A stretch of 64,000 bases of DNA. Source: Agroathelia rolfsii. Lineage: Eukaryota; Basidiomycota; Agaricomycetes; Amylocorticiales; Amylocorticiaceae. The position numbers and the translations under genes are program-made. Positions 33,351 through 44,953 of the stretch are shown piece by piece. The notes below the pieces were generated by a model. It did not search any database. It saw only the letters and a list, made by a program, of their open reading frames with translations, and was not told the DNA's origin. The stretch spans positions 1,426,001 to 1,490,000 of the forward strand of contig JABRWF010000007.1 of the NCBI GenBank assembly GCA_018343915.1, written 5' to 3'. How positions within the stretch are numbered: the stretch's first letter is position 1; each line of letters begins with the position of its first letter.

Positions 33351-34841
33351 ATGGAAACCGCCCTGAAGGAGCTGGAAAAGCTTGAGAAACTTACTTCGTC
33401 GTCTCACGACTTTGCACCAAAATCACTCCAGGATGGCAAAGGGAAAGCTTCGATACCCATCTCTGACACTCTCGATGCCTTGTTGCTATCACTTAACGAG
33501 ACTAAGACCATGATCGAGGCTGGCTCTGCGTCTAATGATACGTTCACGAAATTATCATCCACTATTGATTCTAGAAAGAAAGAATTGGATGACCGTCAAA
33601 AAGAGATTTACAACGCCTTAGCCAGATACGGCAAAGGCCTGGAGAAGGTGTGTGAAGCGTTCGGCACAGTGTCTTATTTAGAGTCTTAGTAGACTTTCTG
33701 ACATCTGTAATTATTTGTTACAGACACTCCCGACGCCCCTCCCGGAGTATCCCCGTATGTTTTCTTCAGATGGCTCGAGCAGTGCATTAGAAACAGCCAT
33801 CGCCATGCATCTCCTTCGGACTGGCCAGCTTGATATTGCTCGAGCCTTACTCGATGTATCAAATTGTTATTAAATTACGACTACGATTCAGATCTGACTG
33901 CCGGAGTATTTAGGAAAGTCACACAGATATTTCTTCGGACATCCAAAGTCAATTCGGAGAACTACATCGTGTTGTGTCTGCTCTTAGGCTAGGGGAAATA
34001 CAACCAGCTCTCGAGTGCGTACTACTAAATTCAAGCATAATACGATAACTTAGCGTGACCGTAGATGGGCACAGAGTCATCGAGCACAGCTCTCTGCGCG
34101 CTCTTCCCCTCTGGAGTTTTATCTTCACCGGTCTCACTACATGCGGCTTCTCCTGGAATCGGACCCTCCAAATACTATTTCTGCACTCCAGTATGCGAGG
34201 ACAGCACTGCAGCCATTTTATCTCGAATTCACCCACGAATTCAAACGGCTTATTGGATGCATCGCCTATTTGCCCATCAAAAAGTTACAAACATCACCCT
34301 ATGCGGATTTAGTGCAGCCTAGCATTCATCTAGACCTCGAAAATCTGTTTGCCAAGGAGTTCTGTGCCAATTTGGGAATGAGCCGTGCACCTCCACTACG
34401 GGTCGTGGCTGACATTGGCGGCGGTGGGGCACTTGCTCGCATCGAAATGGGAAGGAAAGTGATGCGGGAAAATAAGAGTGAATGGACTCAAGCCGATGAG
34501 CTACCCGTACGTTTCATCATTTGCTCTGACTCTGAGCATCTTCGGTCTACTAACAACATCTGCAGATCGAGATTCCATTGCCCCTCGAGCACCGCTACCA
34601 TTCCGTCTTTACTTGTCCTGTATCGAAAGAGCAGTCGACAGAAGGTAATCCTCCAATGCTTCTGACATGTGGCCATGTGCTGTCGAAGGAGAGCTTGCAT
34701 AAGCTGGGGAAGTCGAATGGGTGAGTACCCAAACTCCAAGTAACGGTCATGATCTGACTTGACTTTCTACTTAGCCAAATCAAATGTCCTTATTGTCCTA
34801 TGGAGTCTTCGGCCGAGAATGCTCTGCCTGTTCATTTCTAA
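33351..34841 (+). CDS. RMD5: GID/CTLH E3 ligase RING subunit Rmd5 (Gid2)
   Basis: Six exons start with [14 protein letters not shown]. The N-terminal coiled coil ([18 protein letters not shown]) is followed by a LisH-like [18 protein letters not shown], then the CTLH/CRA domain ([52 protein letters not shown]). The C-terminal zinc motif is degenerate: [34 protein letters not shown], as in yeast Rmd5. CPVS replaces a normal Cys pair. The protein ends PVHF and TAA at 34839-34841. The complex degrades gluconeogenic enzymes in yeast. About 400 residues is normal length. The gene is 218 bases upstream of SFI1 on the same strand. Confidence 0.92.
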
Positions 34842-35059
34842 TTATCTGATTATTGTGTACTATAGTGCTTGTAACATAGTCTATTCCTCACTGTTTGACA
34901 ATTGGACATTTGCTCACTTACATAAACATATGTTGACACGCCACAACAGCCACAACGCGGTCACGGACGACTGTTCACTTGGTAGTCTGCTACTGCAACT
35001 TGTCAACAGCTTCAATCACAGTGACCCTCGTCTATACTGTCGGCTCGAGAGTCGAGTAC

Positions 35060-38000
35060 ATGAGCAACTTCAGGCCTATTCGTGCTTCATCACCTATGAA
35101 GCCAGCTTATCTCGCGCCCAACTCAGAAACGTCGAGGTCATCTTCGGCTCGCATTATTCCGGAGTTGGCTCATTTGACACAAGATGATGTGCAGTTTATT
35201 GACGCTGTTATCCATCGTGCTGGCCCTTCTGCCACAAGCTTTACACCTGTCTTCAAGGCTTACAACGAGGAGCTCAATAGTCGTGGCATTGATACCCAGG
35301 ATGAGGTTGTGTACTACGGCAAGCTGCTTAAGATCGGAACCCTGCCCAAGGGGAAAAACTGGGAAGAGAAATGGAATATTGTCAAGAAGCAGCATGGCTA
35401 CACTCCAATAATCGACGCTTCCAAACCAACGAGGAAAGTTCCTATTACACAGCCATCCAACTTGCGCGACGATACGCCACAAGCTTCTCCTCAGCCTCGT
35501 CGACGTTGGATTTCCCAACCAGACATTGACGATGACACTTTCACTTTGCACTCTCATCAAGATGATGCTGTTGCATCGACAAGTGGCGCTGTATCTCGCA
35601 GACAGGTAACAAGCAGGAGGCCGGCGGATGCAATACCCAGGTCCACTCGATTTGCAGTTCCATCTTCTAAGAAGCCTGAAGTTGAAAAGAAGAGCCTTCC
35701 ACCAACCGCTGTGACTCGTCAATCCAATATCGACAGCAAGGATTCTATTGAAACTTCGAAAGCTCCCATCAAACGGCTGTCCACCATTACGTCGAAAATG
35801 ATGTCCACACGCTCCGCTATGCCCGCCTGGAATGCCGATTTATCCTCTTCCTCTTTCCTCTCCCATTCAGAGACAGAGACTATCGAAGATAATCAGCCCA
35901 CCTCCCCGCCTTATACTTCCGCCCGTACTTTAGCCTACACGAAACAATACCACGCTCTACCCACGACGCAAGCCAGAGTCAGTGACGTACCAAAGGCTTC
36001 ATTGGCTCCAAAAACCAGGAGCAGCCTCATCAATGAAGAAGAGGCTTGGGAGAACATTAAGATGGCTAGAGATGAAGTAGACGCTGACGCATTCCGTAAC
36101 GATAAACTTGTGGAGAGGTGCTGGGCCGTATGGAAACAGGGTGTCTCATGGATTCACGTTTGTTTTTTCCTTTTTTTTCTTTGTCATATTTCTACTTTGC
36201 TTGGCTGACAAACATTATGTTTTAGAATACCAATGGACAGATAGACCATGCACGCAACATGCTGATCCTCCGCATGCACATGCACCGTTGGCGTGTTGCT
36301 ACATCTCACCGCACTGCAATGTATGCGCATGTTTCATCGCTAGCAGATCAACGCTTGTTACGGCGCATGTTGGTCGTTTGGAGACAAAAGCTATCGGTTC
36401 GACGGCAAGCCTTGTGGCGGGAAGATATGCGCACAAAACTGCATCAATTCCGCACAAATTGTGATAACAAGCTTCGGGATGAATTTTGGCTACGATGGCG
36501 TCGCCATTTGCAGTACAAGTCGACTGGACATCAGTATGATTCTGCCTTAGTTAGCAGATACTTCGGGCGCTGGAGGGAACGTTTGGCTGTCATCAACGAT
36601 CTAGAGGAGGCGGCTAGGCAATTCGATAGCGAGCGATCGAGTGCGGGAAAGTTGAGGGCTTGGACGAAATGGGTTCAGGCACTTAGGCTTCGAGAGGCCG
36701 AAAAAGCTGTGTCTACAAAAGCCCAGAAACGGAATGTCCGAGATGCGCTGCTCATGTGGAGAATGAGACTGTAAGTTTTAGAGCAGCATTTCTTTTTCCA
36801 GTACTAAGAATATGACTATAGACAACAGGTGGACATGGCGGATAACTTTGCAGAAGTCTATATCATGAAGCGGACTATTTCGCGATGGCAGAAGGCCCGC
36901 ATTCAAACTAAGGTATAGCCTCATTCTCATTCATCAAAACCTGTCTAAAATGTATTTTTTGGCATGAAAAGAGTTTGGAAGTCAAAGCGGACAGGTATGT
37001 CCAGAAAAAAGATGACATTCTCTTGCGAGCTGTCATGCGCGTTTGGAGAGCCCATTTATCCGGCCAACAGTTGGAACGCATACAGGCATTACGTATCGCG
37101 AAGCATGCCTTGTTCAAGTGGAAGGGTCAAATTACTCGGCACCGACAGGCTGAGGGTAAGTCGTCATTTTAAAGATTGCCTGGTCTCTAATTGATATATT
37201 GCCTTTTTAGAATTGGCCATCGCATTCACTCAGCGACCAGCGGCAGCTACTGCTGCCCTGGCTTTCCAAAAATGGCACTCAGTCCTGTCCAGTTATCTCA
37301 AGATATATCAACATGCTGCTGATTACAGTAGTTTAAGATTGCAAGCTCGAATGTTGCTTATCTGGCGTTTGCAACTACGGTCAAGAATCAAGCTTTTGCG
37401 CCAAGCTAAACTCGCGGACAAGCACTTCCAAGTTCGAAGATTTTTCCTTTTATGGAAAGAGAAAATGGCCGAGCGCAAGAGGGAGCAGAACCTCGTTACG
37501 TGGAACAAAATGCGGTACCAACGAATATTTCAAGGTATACGATCAAATAGCCCATAAATGATTGGTCCGATTGGCTGATTTTTTTACTTTCTTAGCTTGG
37601 CTCAAGCGAACCCAGCATTTGCGAACATTGAAAGCGATAGAGCAAGATGTGGTGGCATACGTTGAGGATGTGCGTGGCCTTGAATAGTTTCTTGGTCCCA
37701 ATATTTACAGAATCTCATCTCCTACTAGAACATCCGAAGGAGAACTCTCATAAAGTGGACCAATCGCGTCATCGATATCAAACTCCGTGAATTGGATGTA
37801 ACACAGTCATACGCCAGCAGCCTTCTTGCGTAAGTTTGTTCATTTCACCGTTAGTGCTAACCTATCCTGAACCACGCCAGTACGACATTCCTGACGTGGA
37901 AGCAAAACTTTGTTCGTCGCCGAGAGGAGTCGAGCCTCTTGAGAAGCTACGAGGACATCAGGCGCGAAGGTAAGCTCAACTCTGTATTTCTAGGTTTTAT

Positions 38001-39288
38001 TTTTATAATGTTTGTCACCAGAAACGTTACGTCGTGTATTCCACAAATGGCTTTCGGCCGCTCGTAAATCGGTTGCTCGCAAGCAAGCCTTGGTGGAAAG
38101 CGAGGAGGAGATAAGGCGACGACTCATTGCGAGTGCATGGGACCAATGGAGAGGTGCATTCATCACAGAAAAATTGAGACCAATTGTAAGTAATAAAACA
38201 AAAAACAAGAACCATTCAGATCAGTTATTGAGTGACGATCTTAACCAGGAACGCACATTTATCCTCCAAAACGAAAAGGCGATGCTCTTTAAAGCATTTG
38301 GTATTTGGTATTCAAAGACCAAGGTTGGTATCTTTTCCTTTTTAGAATTTAATAATGTCTGACGCGGTATTTGGGTGCAACAGTCGTTACCGGCCATACG
38401 ATTCCGTGCTAATCATCTCAAAGCCAAGGTCTGGGCGGTTTGGCGGGGCGCTATGCCTCGTGCACTTGAAGCGAGGAAAGCAAAGGACTTTGATCGCAAA
38501 GCCGTTTTGTGTAAGCACATTCTTAAATGCTTGTTGAGTACTTACTAAGCTTCGCTCTTTGTACATATAGCTAAGGCTTTCGCAAGATGGGTTGAAAGCT
38601 ATCAAACCAACATAGCTTTGAAGGCTGTCGCGTAAGTTATCTCGGATATAGCAATTAATGGATCCAAAACTAAACTCAACGCAGACGAGCACGATATTTA
38701 AGCTTTCCCACTAATCCTTCGAATTATCATCCCGTGGCAGGATCAGGCAGGCTACAAGCTGCAGCTCCTGGCTTCAATCGGCGTGACAATCGACAGAATG
38801 ATTCCGAAGGGGAAGAAGAATCCGAGAAGAAGCGCGTCATCGCACCCACATTCTCGTCGCGCAGGAGCACCGTGAACCCGTTTAGCCCACCTCGCATTCA
38901 AGCCAAGAAGAGTACGCAGTCTTCCACAGCAGTGCCAGCTCGTGATTCTAGTCCTACACGGTCTCAAGCGTCTTCTCGTGCCTCTGAACCGGTGTCGAGG
39001 TCAAAACCGCTTATTTCTCGTTCCTCAAGAACTCCGGGATCGGGCTCGTTGCTCGGAAAAACGCTCTCCAAAGGGCTTTCTTCTGCGAGTCTCGTGACGA
39101 AGCCTAGTAACCCCTTACCAAAGAACAGGGAGAGGAGTCCTGTTAAAGACAGTATTTCAGTTACTAGTCCGAAGAGCAAGGCAGAACCAGAGACCGGCAG
39201 AAGTAGGCTATGGAGTGAACTTCGGGACTTAAAGAGGCGGCCAACAACTGGGATTGCTAGGTCTGAGACGTCGCAAATGACGAAGTGA
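35060..39288 (+). CDS. SFI1: Sfi1 centrin-binding spindle pole body/half-bridge protein
   Basis: The start is ATG 35060 (MSNFRPIRASSPMKPAYL). A conserved N-terminal region (LTQDDVQFIDAVIHRAGPSA, YYGKLLKIGTLPKGKNWEEKW) precedes a Ser/Pro-rich linker. Then comes a long helix of about 15-17 centrin-binding repeats of the A-x-W-R/K type, such as LRMHMHRWRVAT, RRMLVVWRQKL, YFGRWRERL, LLMWRMRL, VMRVWRAHL, MLLIWRLQL, FFLLWKEKM, VFHKWLSAARK, KAFGIWYSK and KVWAVWRGAM. The C-terminus is a disordered basic Ser-rich tail with SPTRS and SPVKD sites, ending SETSQMTK. Many introns cut the repeats. Sfi1 with centrin (Cdc31) builds the SPB half-bridge. It sits next to GCP3 and XMAP215, other spindle-pole genes. 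Length about 1,180 residues. Confidence 0.9.
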
Positions 39289-41307
39289 GCGAACAATGCT
39301 CTGATTCGGTGATGGCTCCTATGTCTTTATGTCTGTCCTTGTGCTTTTGTTTACGTCGAAGTATTTTGTAACGATTGGTTATCATTGCTGACTCGGTTGT
39401 AGTATTACTGTGCCAATCCATTTATCAGAGCGCCCAAAAGCCATAGTGGACTGGCGCTGCGTTGGAGCCATCTTCAAGCTCCGGAACTGGATTCGTGTAT
39501 GCTTTGCTGCTGTAGTACAAATACTAGTATGCGTTGAGGTATCGCAATGGCGGTCAAAGATGTGCAGCGACGACAGGTTTCGGCGTGTGCATCCTATCTG
39601 AGTGTTTTGTATAAATTGTGTTTAGGATATTCTAGATATTTGTGATTTACATTGTCTAAGTTTTCCTGCGCATACTAGTATTCTCATGTACCTCTCATGT
39701 ACTCGTCGTGTTTTACTCATGTCTACTTACATCGTGTGTTTCTCATGTTCCGATGTTTCTACAATATCACTAGTACTTTACTACCTTTGATAGGAACACT
39801 GTATATATATTGTAGTAGTTACGACGATCCATTCTACATTATTGTGCATGTATTACCTCCCGTGTGATATATTCCCAACATGCGTAACTCATATTCATCC
39901 CTTCATGAGGATGTCGAGGCCCTGAGGGGTTAACTATACATCGCCAGTAGGGAAATTGGCAGCAGAGATGATTAATCAGCGCTTCTTAATAGCCTTTTTA
40001 GTGAGAGTCATTAGTCACCTATTGGTGATGTCTCAAGCAAATCTACATTGGCCATCCAACTGGCCACCATGTCTGGAGTATCTCAGCTTCTCCCTCCGAG
40101 TGTTTTTTTCTATGTCATAATCAAAATATCATTGCTATATATAATTTGCTGTTCTCTGCATAGAAATATAGAAATATACTCAGGAGAACGAGAGCGTGGA
40201 AGACACTATAAATATTACAGTTGTCATTTTCAAATTTCTCATAATCTTTCTTATAAAAAAAAATCTTCGATATGTTCCGCTCAAAAGAATTCACACTGAA
40301 ATATCCCAGAAAAATCTATCAATGCGCCTGGAGCTCACTACTGTGACCGCGATAACCTCGGGCTGTTTTGGGTATATGCGCTTGGGTTCTCTTGGGCATT
40401 CTCTCTGATGACCTGTCTAATATCTCTTGTATTTTGCAGTCCGTCAGCCAATAGAGGCACTGGCATTGTCAACACCTTTTAAGTATTCCATCACCCCTCT
40501 TTTTCTACCCTAGAAGATACGCCAATGGTAGAGGATTGTTTGGAAAGATCTGGCGCAAATAATAGTATTATGAGACTGAAGAATTGTTGCCACGTACTAT
40601 TTCAGTATAGAAAATGTAGATCCAAGTAGCTTAGATCCATATTATGAGAAAATGATAATTTGGATAAGTATTCCTTTTCATGAATCGCCTCTAAAACTGA
40701 AGATTTCGCCCATAAGCGAGTTACGCAGCTTCTGCGTCAGTTCAGTTCCTTCCACCCTTCACGAATGTAGAGTATTGTAGAGATTCTTGATAAGTTTGCC
40801 GATTGATATAATCTATAAGATGGGTAACATCCTATTTTTTTTTTTTAATTGTCTTGATTTATGGCTAGAAGGAATGGGCACGCCTCGTGACGTACGTCAT
40901 TCTTGTTCACCTCCAAGTCGTTGGCTTCTTTGGCTTCTCCAAGTCAATGTAGCATCTAAGTATTATATGTGTACATTTGACCCGCACTATGATCTTAATT
41001 TACTAGACAAAGTCTAGTTACGGAACTATGCAGAAAAGATGGATCATATATTAACTCTACCAGACCCCGTGCTATTATACATATACATTATCTGTGACCA
41101 TCCGTGCTAAGGTAATGTATAAGTTTGGCGCGGCGGACTATTGTGATGAACTCTAGATGAGAGATTTGGAAATATCATGATTCTTGCTGGGATTGGTTCT
41201 TCTTGAGTTTTACATGATGCAATATGTGGTATAGGTGCTTTATGTACTAATGGTACAGTATAACCCAGAGCACAAAAGATAACTGTGCGAGTAGAAGATG
41301 ACACTGA
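39289..41307. other. 2 kb gene-poor, AT-rich region
   Basis: It lies between the 3' ends of SFI1 (+) and GCP3 (-). Around 39660-39760 there are several imperfect copies of TCTCATGTNC. A perfect 12-base palindrome TGACGTACGTCA is at 40888-40899, and a hairpin ACGCAG-CTT-CTGCGT is near 40722-40736. The AT-rich stretch 40090-40350 has ORFs with no resemblance to proteins. A relic of a mobile element is possible but no terminal repeats or coding remnants were recognised. Confidence 0.5.
40888..40899. repeat. perfect 12-base palindrome TGACGTACGTCA
   Basis: This could be two abutting CRE-type half sites (TGACGTAC and its complement). It is far from any identified start codon, being about 1.6 kb from the SFI1 stop, so a promoter role is uncertain. 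Confidence 0.6.
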
Positions 41308-44300
41308 TTAATTCTTTTGTTGTGCCAATTCTTTGCGAGATTTGTAAAAGTCCGAAAAAGACAATCGTATCCCAAGGAAACGACAATCCAGATCTGGATG
41401 ACTTTGGAGAGCATGTACGATTGCGAGAGCCTTCTCGGAGAATAAGGAGTTGTATTCGCCAACAATACCCAGTACGCGCGAGAGCGTCTCCAGATCTTGC
41501 CGGGACTCAGAGTCCGTGGTTGGACCAGTGTAAAGACCCTGATAGCAAGGATGTTAGCAAACCAAACCAAAACAAAATCAAATAAAACAGAAGTGGCACA
41601 CCCTTCTGGTGTCATTCATACGATCCCTTCGCGACGACTCCGTAAGACAATAATTATAAAAATTATCCTAGGTTTTCAGATCAGACAGGAGACGGAATGG
41701 TTGATAAAGAAAAACTTTTCGAACCGTTGCATCTCTGAATTGAAGAATTGTTACAAAAAGATCGCGTACTTGGTTCAGCAAATTCTCCTGTTATGCATTG
41801 TGAATATTTTCTTAATTGAAGAGCTGTCGATATGATGTACCTCTCTTCCAGCTTTCGAGCTTAAGAACAGCATCTTCTTTACCATACGGTCAAGATACGT
41901 TCGGTGTGCATCAATCATGGCATCGAGATCCCCTTCTTTCTTATTGAGGAAGTCGATGAAGACTTTCCATGAGCACTCGATCACTTCAAGATGAGAATAA
42001 GCTTGCATTTGTTGTATGAAATGCATCATTTCCGCTGCGGCAATGCGAACTCGATGCCACTCATGTTCAAGCTCTGTAAGGGTTTAAGGAGGTAAGGGCA
42101 ACAGCCAATACCAGAGTATACAATGATGGCAATCACCTGGCAACTTGATAAATGTCCGTGCGCCAGCAGAAATACGCATCCAGCTATTATTTAACGCATT
42201 TTCGACGCGTTTCATTTTCCAAAGATGGTTGAAAAGTTTGAGATATTTCACCATCGAATCGGAATCGAGAACAGTGTCCAGTGGTGGGTCGATCCTGTAC
42301 TCGAGCGTGAAGACATCCCACCCGATTTCGCCTTGTGAATACTCGAGCATACGCGCGTCTAGTCTTCGGAGGACATCGGGTGGATCGTAGGTCGCATTTG
42401 AAGACCGTATTGCTGTTTCTAACGTTGCAGTTAGATGGTGTCGGTAAAGGGTATTGGCCTGTCGCGAGAGACTCGGCCTAAATCCATGGCAGTCAGTAGT
42501 AACAACACAAAATGCGGAAATGAATCACCCCAGTGCCTCCAGAAGCTGATTTGCAAAATCACCGTAATTAAGCAGGAGATAGTTTTTCAAAGCACTCAAG
42601 TGTGTGAGCAAGTGGAATTTATCAATGAAAACATCGAACAATCGCCGGCTTGCCGTCTGGTAAGCTGTATCAATAGATCGTTCCAGGCCCGCGATATCGC
42701 TGTACTTGAGTGCTGAGTACAGGTGGGTGAGAGTCGTGGAAGCTTCGCACAAGTACAAAATCAACACCTACTGCCACCAGTGTTACTCATCTTTTCTCGA
42801 GTGACTACCCAATCAGAATCATGACAGCTGTAGCGAATGAAGTTGAGACTTTTTCCCGTGGAAAAGATCTGTGAGATTATGGTATTAATATTGACTAGGG
42901 ATCGAGATCTGGTGGGTGCCTGCTAACCTTTCGTCCAAATGCTTCTCCAACAAACATGGGTAACATATCTTTTCTGAACCGATATTTAGTCTCCCAGAGT
43001 CTTTGGCCTCCTTCTCGATCACTGGACACATCAGGGGCTTCACCGTCACCACCAAATAGAATTCCAGCATCGGCACCAATAGCTCCCAAGTGTGCTGAAG
43101 GATGCATATATTGTACATGAGCAAGCTCAGGATCGATGGCTACGAAAAATTCAGAGAAGGGATCATAGAGCTCGCCGGAGAAGAGCCATCGATGAAGGGT
43201 CGAGAAAAAGGGCTTGGATACCTAGGGAGATGTTAATTGAGAAACTAAGATTTTGATAACATCACTCACTTCTTCTAGGAGCTGATCAGTAAATTGGCGA
43301 ACGAAAGGATCACCGTTATCAGTATAACCATGTATCAAGTTCACAAGTGCTCCTCCATAGGTATCTGCGCCCGAAAACAAGATTGTCATCTAAATGAGTT
43401 GCTGCAAGCAAAAACGTCCTACCTCGAGCACTTTCAACGCAGACGCTCATCATTCTCATTCGCAGTCTCCACTCTGTGATCCAGACGTCGAGTCTGCGCA
43501 GTGTTAGTACCGTCCCGCTCTCTTGTTCTCCCGAGTCCGAACCATCCACCTGGTCCACATCAGGACTATTCTCTCCTACAAGGCTGTCGGGAGTGGAGAG
43601 GGCCATTTGAGTCTCAAGAACGGCGATGAGACGATAATATTCTGTGAGTTGCTCTTGAAGATGGTGACAAAGACTTTGTTCAATCATGCCCACGCTCCCA
43701 GTGCGGCCTTCGCGATCACGCACAAAATTCTCTACACGTTTGTAGAGATGTCCGACCTCTGAGAGACGATGGATAAGTGCTTTCGTGGGTGCCGGTATCA
43801 AGTTTTTCTACCATAGAGGTTTTGTTAGCAAAAAAATTAATGACGAGCATTGTATTCTCGACATACAGAATCTTCGCTGAAGATAAGACGGTTCATGGCC
43901 AGATCAGGTTCTCGACTACCGCTAGGAGAAGCAAAACGGACATATTTCCCAGAGATACCCTGTAGAAGATATAGGGTGTCTCGAAGGAGGAGGTCCTCAG
44001 ATAAACGTTGGCGACCTTTAATTCAGACAGAAGACTTTCTGAGAATAGCATCAACAACTGGCTTGTTTCTCTCACCATTGCGCGCACGGTATTCACGTAG
44101 TCTTTCGGCCTGGGTTTTGGCTAACCTAGCTGTTCGAGGTGTGGGCGACTTCACAGATTGTGTGGATGTTGCGGATACACTTCGCGTCGAAGCCCGTTGA
44201 TGTTGATGGGTTGGAGGTGCCAGAGGACGCAAAGACATGCGAGGCGAGTCGCTTGAATAAGAGTTCGAGGAAAGGGCATGCAAAAATGCGATAGAAGCAC

Positions 44301-44736
44301 TCTTTCGAGTGAGCACTGGCTTCATATATTCATTAGCACGTGGGCCGGACACATAGTAAACGTAATTAACACCTGATCAAGCAGACGAGAAAGAAGATTG
44401 GTGAATTTGAGGGAAGAAGTACCAGACGGAGAAGAGGTGGACACTAATATTTCCAAGGAATCACGATCAGATAGCCAAATAAGCGAGTAAGAGCCCTCAG
44501 TTACATTGGCGTTTGATGAGGTCAGAGAGATAGGCAATGTCTGCTGGAGCACTAGATACACTGCGACTACATGACAGATGGTGATTACAATCTGGACACC
44601 GTGGGGATTACAGAGAAGAGAACCTGTCTAGAATATCCTTGCAGCGTGATACGAGCTCTTGCTTGAGGCGTCTGTCCTGTCTTGTTTGTGGGACGAGACC
44701 CTCGATAAGACTGTCGAGAGTGGTCACGGTAGACAT
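41308..44736 (-). CDS. SPC98: gamma-tubulin complex component 3 (Spc98/Alp6)
   Basis: The gene starts at ATG 44736 (MSTVTTLDSLIEGLVP). Several exons carry the GRIP1 region: TPYIFYRVSLGN-like YLRTSSFETP, NLIPAPTKALIHRLSEVG, LYKRVENFVRDREGR, VGMIEQSLCHHLQEQLTEYYRLIAVLE and WITEWRLRMRMMSVC. A stretch SKPFFSTLHRWLFSGELYDPFSEFFVAIDP and FRKDMLPMFVGEAFGRKI follow. GRIP2 then runs VFIDKFHLLTHLSALKNYLLLNYGDFANQLLEAL, GWDVFTLEYRIDPPLDTVLD and YLKLFNHLWKMKRVENALNNSW. The end is FLGIRLSFSDFYKSRKELA with TAA at 41308. Spc98 with Spc97 and gamma-tubulin nucleates microtubules at the spindle pole body. About 900 residues is the usual length for this family. The order of the last two or three introns (near 41600-41720) is less certain. 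Confidence 0.9.
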
Positions 44737-44953
44737 CTTCCGTAGTGATAGTAATAACAACAACAATAGTGTAGACTAGACTTACTACCATTTTTGGTAG
44801 TATATTAACGCGTCTTCGGAGTTGTAAACGCGGGCTGTCACAGTCACAGTCACCCAGTCACGGCCTGGGCTTGTAAGCACGCGCCATTAGATCATTGGCC
44901 AAGTTCAACAGCTCACTGTACTCTACTAGTTGCAAGCATCCGTCTGCTCAGCC
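44737..44953. promoter_or_regulatory. 217-base divergent promoter shared by GCP3 and XMAP215 genes
   Basis: The two ATGs are only 217 bases apart on opposite strands. The spacer has an imperfect CACAGTCACAGTCACCCAGTCAC repeat near 44840-44862 and ACGCGTC near 44808-44814, which resembles an MluI cell-cycle box (ACGCGT). A cell-cycle role is inferred. Confidence 0.5.

Noticed and set aside
35138..35722. 194-codon minus-strand ORF
   Set aside because: It overlaps the conserved N-terminal exon of SFI1 in antisense and has no recognisable domain.
39410..39601. 63-codon ORF downstream of SFI1
   Set aside because: No conservation or splice context; probably 3' untranslated sequence.
40048..40299. 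Hydrophobic ORF in AT-rich sequence
   Set aside because: AT-rich sequence readily gives Ile/Phe/Tyr-rich frames; no start context, no conservation recognised.
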